Of a stretch of 14,045 bases of DNA, positions 9,455 to 14,045 are shown piece by piece. The DNA lies in NCBI GenBank assembly GCA_000697335.1, contig JNEM01015103.1:1-14045 (forward strand), in the 5' to 3' direction. How positions within the stretch are numbered: position 1 is the first letter of the stretch; every line of letters starts with the position of its first letter. This DNA is from Conidiobolus incongruus B7586. Lineage: Eukaryota; Entomophthoromycota; Entomophthoromycetes; Entomophthorales; Conidiobolaceae. The notes below the pieces were generated by a model that was given only the letters and a program-made list of their open reading frames with translations, was not told the DNA's origin and searched no databases. The position numbers were made by a program, and so were the translations under genes.

Positions 9455-9460
9455 AATAAA
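9455..9460 (+). terminator. Polyadenylation signal of gene 3
   Basis: AATAAA lies about 29 bp after the TAA stop of gene 3. Position is the only support. Confidence 0.5.
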
Positions 9461-10080
9461 TATTTCTCCATTTTTCACCTTAAAATATAATTTGTAATTA
9501 ATTAATTAACTATCATAATGATAATGATAATTATAATTATAATTAATAGCAGAGAAAAATTGATTCAATAATATTTTTATCAAAAATATAATTTGTTATA
9601 TTTAATTTGTACGAAAATTTTAATGTAAAATAAAATTAATTTTTTATTATTATTGTAATTTAAGAGATTTGATATTAAAAAGTTCTTGCTTTTATTAAGA
9701 TAATTATTTATGTATACATGATATTATATTATAACTATTGATTAATTATTTCTCGAAAATAATGTTGTTATAATACTATTAAAAGGACTAATAATAAAAT
9801 AAATTTAGTAATTATTTACAGGAAATTTTATGTAAAATTTATCTCAATCAATTTTGTTTCATTATTATATTTATTATCAAACAGTTTGATATTGAAATAT
9901 TATTTGTTATAAATATACAAAATATTAATATGAACTTATTTTTTATATGTTCAAGGAGTAGTAAATTTTCAAAATGAAACCCTTTAATATACAATTATGT
10001 TTTATTTATCTCATTAATTTTAGGGTTTTTATTCATACTTTTGAAATAAAAGTATTTTCTAAATAAAATATTAAATAAGT
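9461..10080. other. AT-rich spacer between gene 3 and its decayed copy
   Basis: About 620 bp with no open frame, RNA gene or element end seen. It includes an imperfect TAATGA/TAATTA tract at about 9516-9546. Confidence 0.4.
9516..9546. repeat. Imperfect TAATGA/TAATTA short tandem repeat
   Basis: A run of TAATGA and then ATAATT units downstream of gene 3. Low-complexity sequence with no assigned role. Confidence 0.55.
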
Positions 10081-10087
10081 TATATAA
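10081..10087 (+). promoter_or_regulatory. Possible TATA remnant of gene 4
   Basis: TATATAA lies about 78 bp before the position aligning with the gene 3 start codon (10159), close to the 57-72 bp spacing in the other genes. The word is common here, so this is weak. Confidence 0.25.
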
Positions 10088-10158
10088 TTAAAAGTAGAAA
10101 TTTAATAATAAAAATATAATAGTAATTTATTATCTATTATTTATTGAATTTATCTACA

Positions 10159-10480
10159 ATAGTTCCAATTACCCCAAGAAAAATTTATAAATCCAGGAAG
10201 CGACTTCCCAAATAACAGCCAAAGGTATGACAAATTCTGTAATTAACCACAACCATGTTATCCTGTAATTCTTCGAATCTATCCACCCGCCCAGCAGCCC
10301 TATAATCCATACAATCTGATCCCCCTTATCGTTTACTCTCAGCCTCCTTCTTATCCTACTCTACCTGATTATCCTGTTCCAACCCTCACTTCATATTCTA
10401 TTCCTATCATCCCAACTTACTCTGCTATTGAATCTCCTGCCTATCTTATAACTATTATAAGGCCTTCTCTCTACTTTTGA
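10159..10480 (+). pseudogene. Gene 4: decayed paralogue of gene 3
   Basis: From about 10247 to TGA 10478-10480 one open frame reads PQPxYPVIL, YPPAQQPYNPY, SQPPSYPTLPDYP and so on to IIRPSLYF. It follows gene 3's mature region almost residue for residue (PQPQYPVIL, YPPVHQPYNPY, PQPPVYP, ARPPVYY). A TAA at 10244-10246 aligns exactly with a CAA codon of gene 3, a C-to-T change in CpA context. The signal-peptide part is poorly preserved: ATA at 10159-10161 sits where gene 3 has ATG, followed by a similar AAAAATT stretch, but the alignment there needs gaps and is tentative. Several Pro and Thr codons have drifted to Leu, Ile or Ser. No good poly(A) signal is seen close by. This is a tandem duplicate that has died. 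A spliced gene with an unseen upstream signal exon cannot be excluded. Confidence 0.72.
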
Positions 10481-12187
10481 TTTATTTAGATATATATTAT
10501 TAATTTCATAAATATTGCGATCCTTATATAGCTCTGAGATTTATATTTCTTTAAAAAAATTATATATAGATAATATTTTATCTTTTTTAAGTACCTTTCA
10601 ATATATATATATATTGAAATTCATTAATTGTTTATTAACTCACATTTGTAATTATATTTAAAATAATAAAAATTTTATTTAATATGATTAAGTATGAATT
10701 GATTCTAACAAAATAGCCATTGAAATAAATGATTGTTTAATATAGAGATAAGTTATTTAAGGTTTACTACCTTTTAAAATATCCAAACCATCTATAACCA
10801 AATTCTTCTAAAAATAGCATTACAAATCTAGTTTCAATTTTGATTAAGTATTTTATAAAACTAAAATCAACTTATAATTTAATAATTATAGAATATGAAA
10901 TTATATTTTATATTAATTAATATTCAGTTATCATCATTAAGCTATATTTATATATACATTATTTCATAAAAATAATTTTAATATTTATATTTATTGAATA
11001 TTTTATTTAAATTATCAATCAATTCTCTTGCTAAAAATCTTTTATTTTGTTTATATAAACGCTCACACAAAAATATTTATTGTCATTTGCATTATATCTA
11101 TAATTGTGATATATTTAGTATTACTGTATTATATAAACTACTTCATATCAATCTGAATAAATATAGAATATATATTGATAAATAGAAAGAATTTTGATAA
11201 ATTATCTCAATATTCAGTTATTGTTGAAATTATAACTTTTATTTCTAAACATTTTTAATATTACGAATGTTCTTTAGAATATATTTCTATTAAGCTAATT
11301 TATTATAAAATAATTTTAATTTTAATTTTTTCAAATTCTTAAACAGATTAATTTATAAAGATGAAAACTTTAATTATTATCTATTTAAAATCTAATTTTT
11401 TATAATATTCCTTTATTTTTTAAATTTGTAATTTATATTGTAATAAATTTGGATAGATTTCATAATTACTAATTATTTAAAATTGAAAATTAATAATCAT
11501 TCCTATATTAATATATTTTATTATAATTTAGACTATTTTTATCTTATTTATTATTATAGAAGTATAAACAAAATCTATTCAAATCTAGCTTTAACTGTAT
11601 ATTCTTAATTTTTAAAAATTATTTGAGTTTTAATTTTAATATTATATATTAATATAAATTAATTTATAAATTCATTAAATATTTTTAATAAATATTATCA
11701 AAAATTATATTATATTTATTGATAAAGAATAATTTATTTATAATATATTTGGAGAAAAATAATTTATATAATTAAATATATTTTTATTTTAATATTTAAT
11801 TGGCAAATACCAGATATAAATGATAAATAAATATTTTATTATTTAAAATTCTAATATAAATATAAAAATTTCAAATTTAATTATTTATTTTTTATTTAAT
11901 TTAATTTAATATTATATATCATTAAATATTTAACATAATTATTAATTTAAATAAAAAAATTAAAATAATTATATATTTATCCTAATAGAAAATTATTATA
12001 ATATATTGATATATTAATTTATATAATTATTCTATTATAAAAATATATAAATTATATTTAAATATATTACTATATAATAATTTAAAATATAAATATTTTA
12101 TAATTGATAGATATTATTTTAATTTAAAAAATGAGTAATTATTTAATTTTTGATTTTTTAATTATATTAATAGATACAGAATAATAA
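10481..12187. other. Extremely AT-rich region, no gene supported
   Basis: About 1.7 kb of very AT-rich DNA. The longest open stretch (10994-11185) starts with TTG, has the base use of its surroundings and resembles nothing, so it is not called. A perfect 24-bp AT palindrome lies at 10596-10619. CpA/TpG scarcity is less clear here than inside the transposon. No element ends were recognised before the transposon at 12190. Confidence 0.4.
10596..10619. repeat. Perfect 24-bp palindrome TTTCA(AT)nTGAAA
   Basis: TTTCAATATATA is followed directly by its reverse complement, TATATATTGAAA. The core is an (AT)n run, but the TTTCA/TGAAA ends extend the symmetry. It lies about 115 bp after gene 4 and could form a cruciform; it may also be chance in AT-rich DNA. 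Confidence 0.55.
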
Positions 12188-12189
12188 TA

Positions 12190-12412
12190 CACTAACCTAC
12201 AAAAGTAAGTTATATAATCAAAAACACTTATATTTTTATTAATAACTTGATTGATATTTGATAAAATAAACCTAAATTAAATAATTAAAATCTATTATAT
12301 TTATTAATTATATATATCATTAAATGATGATATTTAGCTACTGATTAGCTAAAATATAAACCTTTAAATTTTACCTAGGGTGAGTTATAAATTTATAGGT
12401 TTTTGGTGATAA
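12190..12412. repeat. Left inverted terminal repeat of the Tc1 element
   Basis: Begins CACTAACCTACAAAAGTAAG directly after a TA. Its inner part (about 12362-12412, with GAGTTATAAATTT and AGGTTTTTGGTGATAA) matches the inverse of the right end closely. The length of about 223 bp is longer than the classic Tc1 repeat but known among Tc1/mariner relatives. Confidence 0.8.
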
Positions 12413-12418
12413 AAAAAA

Positions 12419-13450
12419 TTAAAACCTAATATATCTACCTTTAACTTTTCTATCTTCTTTAACTATCTTTTTTAAGTTTGTAAGGTATAAAATTAACTAA
12501 CTTCTTATATTAAGAAAGGTTAATTTTATTCTATACTTCTTAAACATATTTTTAAAGTTGATCTAAACTTTTTACTAAGGGAAAACTTTAATAGCTTTTT
12601 TTAGCTGATTTTAAAGATGTTTAATTAGATTAAAGTTAGGAGATTGAAGAAACCACTTTATAACTGTTATCTTGTTATCTTTGAGCTATTTGGTAGTAAA
12701 AGCTATAGTATAAAAAAAAGCATTATCTTATTGGAAAATAACATCAGATTTATTTAACCTATACTATTCAATAATTTTTTCAATTCATTATTTAGAATAG
12801 TTTAGTATATCTTAACATTAATTCCCCTATTAACTTTATAAAGATACCTTACACCTAAAAACAATATATATCCCCAAACAATAATTAAACTATTATTATA
12901 CTTTTGGGTAAAATTAACATAATAGTTACAAAGTAGTTTTGTATCTTTTTTAAAGTATCTAGCTTTTTTATTAAATTTACTAAAGTATATTTTTATTTTA
13001 TTAGACTAAATAACCTTATTTTAATTAGTTTTAGTTTAATATTAGTAGTAACATTTAAACTCTTGCTTAGCTTTACAATAAGATTTTTTTAGTTGGGGGT
13101 GTTTTTTTTTAAAGTATAAGTGGTATCTATACTAATGTAAAACACATATAATAGTATCAATGCTAACTAATATTCTTATATAGTCTTATAAGTACTATTA
13201 TATTTCTATAGTAATACTACACTTGCTTGTATTAATTAATCTATAGATATACTTCTCATCATATTTATCTATAATCCTAGCATACTTAAGATTAAGTTTA
13301 AATGTTTTTTTATCATTATTCTTAACAACCCTAGCTATAATAAACTAACTAACACTAGTAATTCTAACAATATTATGAATTGATTTACCTTCTTTATAAA
13401 GTTGATTAATATACAAATAGATTTTTTTAGAGAGGGATTTAGGTATAATA
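12419..13450 (-). pseudogene. Tc1-type DD34E transposase, multiply broken
   Basis: Reading the minus strand from about 13450, the N-terminal helix-turn-helix is visible as LSKKIYLYINQLYKEGKSIH, then NIVRITSVS and a stop where Gln or another residue should be. The central part is poorly readable. The second catalytic Asp lies in VIFQ-stop-DNA (GAT at 12725-12727; family FQQDNA) and the third acidic position lies 34 residues later in SPNFNLIKHL (family SPDLNPIEHLW). There the Glu codon has become AAA, Lys (12620-12622), and the Trp has become TAA. The end, NQLKKAIKVFP followed by weaker matches to the family C-terminus, probably finishes at TAA 12419-12421. About 345 codons is the usual length. 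Several Gln/Trp-to-stop changes and Glu-to-Lys all fit C-to-T/G-to-A mutation. It cannot make an active enzyme. Exact start uncertain. Confidence 0.82.
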
Positions 13451-13548
13451 ATACTAATAAAAAAATTTAGTATATTTGTAAAATATTATATAAAATAATA
13501 ACAAAGAGAGAAAAAAGATATGGTTATATATTATTAAATATATCCTTT

Positions 13549-13771
13549 TATCTCAAAAACCTACAAATTTATAACTTACCTTAGTTAAATATTCAGGGTT
13601 AATATTTTTGCTAATAGTTTACTAAATATATCTAAATATATTTATTTATTATTAAATAATATACCTTAATTATATATTATAGTTTCAAGTAATCTAATAT
13701 ATACAATTGTTTTAGTTATCAATTAAAATATATATATTTTTGATTTTATGACTCATTTTTGTGGGTTAGTA
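13549..13771. repeat. Right inverted terminal repeat of the Tc1 element
   Basis: Inverse of the left repeat, ending GTGGGTTAGTA directly before a TA. The terminal A opposite the left terminal C fits a G-to-A change. The inner part carries the complement of the left block around CTACAAATTTATAACTTACC. Confidence 0.8.
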
Positions 13772-13773
13772 TA

Positions 13774-14045
13774 TATATAAAATCAATAAGAAAATAAGAA
13801 GATTAAAACTATATATATAAATATATATAATTTTCTTTATTAAGAAATTAATATTTAAATATCTATATTTATAAAAATATATTCAAGTTATAATAATAAT
13901 CATTATAAGTTTTTTTTAAAAAATTCTTTAATAACTATATATTTATTATATTTATTTAAAATTAAAAAATAACTTTTAAAATGATATTTATTATAGATAA
14001 GTTATTTATTAATAAATTATTAACTTTAAAACTAGAATAAAATTA
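13774..14045. other. AT-rich tail of the window
   Basis: Only A/T-dominated sequence after the transposon. No gene, repeat end or RNA is recognised. Confidence 0.4.

Larger units (their letters stand above)
12190..13771 (-). mobile_element. Degraded Tc1/mariner (DD34E) transposon, RIP-like decay
   Basis: The 1582-bp element is bounded by CACTAACCTAC on the left and the inverse of TACTAACCCAC on the right, and flanked on both sides by TA, the target duplication of this superfamily. About 223 bp at each end form inverted terminal repeats: strong matches in the outer 40 bp and inner 80 bp, weaker between. The transposase frame lies on the minus strand. Internally CpA and TpG are scarce while CpT, ApC and TpA abound, and many differences between the two terminal repeats are C/T or G/A. 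That is the RIP pattern. The element is full length but dead. Confidence 0.88.

Noticed and set aside
10994-11185. A 63-codon open stretch on the plus strand
   Set aside because: It begins at TTG, not ATG, has the same AT-driven composition as its flanks, and shows no signal peptide, motif or resemblance to anything.
12362-13590. A smaller Tc1 element nested inside a larger one (inner and outer matching ends)
   Set aside because: The sequence between the inner and outer matching blocks also aligns between the two sides, so a single element with long terminal repeats is simpler.
1-14045. Mitochondrial, plastid or bacterial origin suggested by high AT
   Set aside because: Secreted proteins with eukaryotic signal peptides, TATA and AATAAA signals, and a Tc1/mariner element with TA duplications fit nuclear DNA; no organelle genes, rRNA or tRNA are seen.

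Overview
This looks like a nuclear eukaryotic window, most likely from a filamentous fungus. It is very AT-rich, its genes appear intronless, and each gene has a TATA box about 57-72 bp before the ATG and an AATAAA signal shortly after the stop. It also holds a Tc1/mariner transposon decayed by changes that fit C-to-T and G-to-A mutation, with CpA and TpG scarce by eye, as left by fungal repeat-induced point mutation (RIP). The fungal assignment is inference; nothing here fixes a species.

Layout: 1-1665 is an extremely AT-rich block with no recognisable gene. A sharp change follows near 1670, with a 19-bp interrupted palindrome (1704-1722) and the first copy of a less AT-rich dispersed repeat (1784-2194). 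From 3754 to about 10480 lies a same-strand array of four related genes for secreted Tyr/Pro/Thr-rich proteins: gene 1 (3811-4473, one in-frame stop), gene 2 (6554-7360, intact, 268 aa), gene 3 (9130-9426, intact, 98 aa) and gene 4 (about 10159-10480, a decayed paralogue of gene 3). A second copy of the dispersed repeat (8028-8338) sits between genes 2 and 3. The stretches between genes are AT-rich and show no coding signal. From 10481 the window is again extremely AT-rich and contains a complete-length but dead Tc1-type element (12190-13771) with about 223-bp inverted terminal repeats and TA flanks.

The genes share a plan: an N-terminal signal peptide, a Tyr/Pro-rich linker, and then Tyr-Pro-Thr units. 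Genes 1 and 2 also share a short C-terminal GLLC tail. I do not recognise the family. Secretion, possible O-glycosylation of the Thr runs and a role at the cell surface, in the wall or in an adhesive or effector layer are inferences. The premature stops in genes 1 and 4 are both TAA; in gene 4 it aligns with CAA in gene 3. They could be collateral RIP damage in a repeat-rich, fast-evolving compartment.
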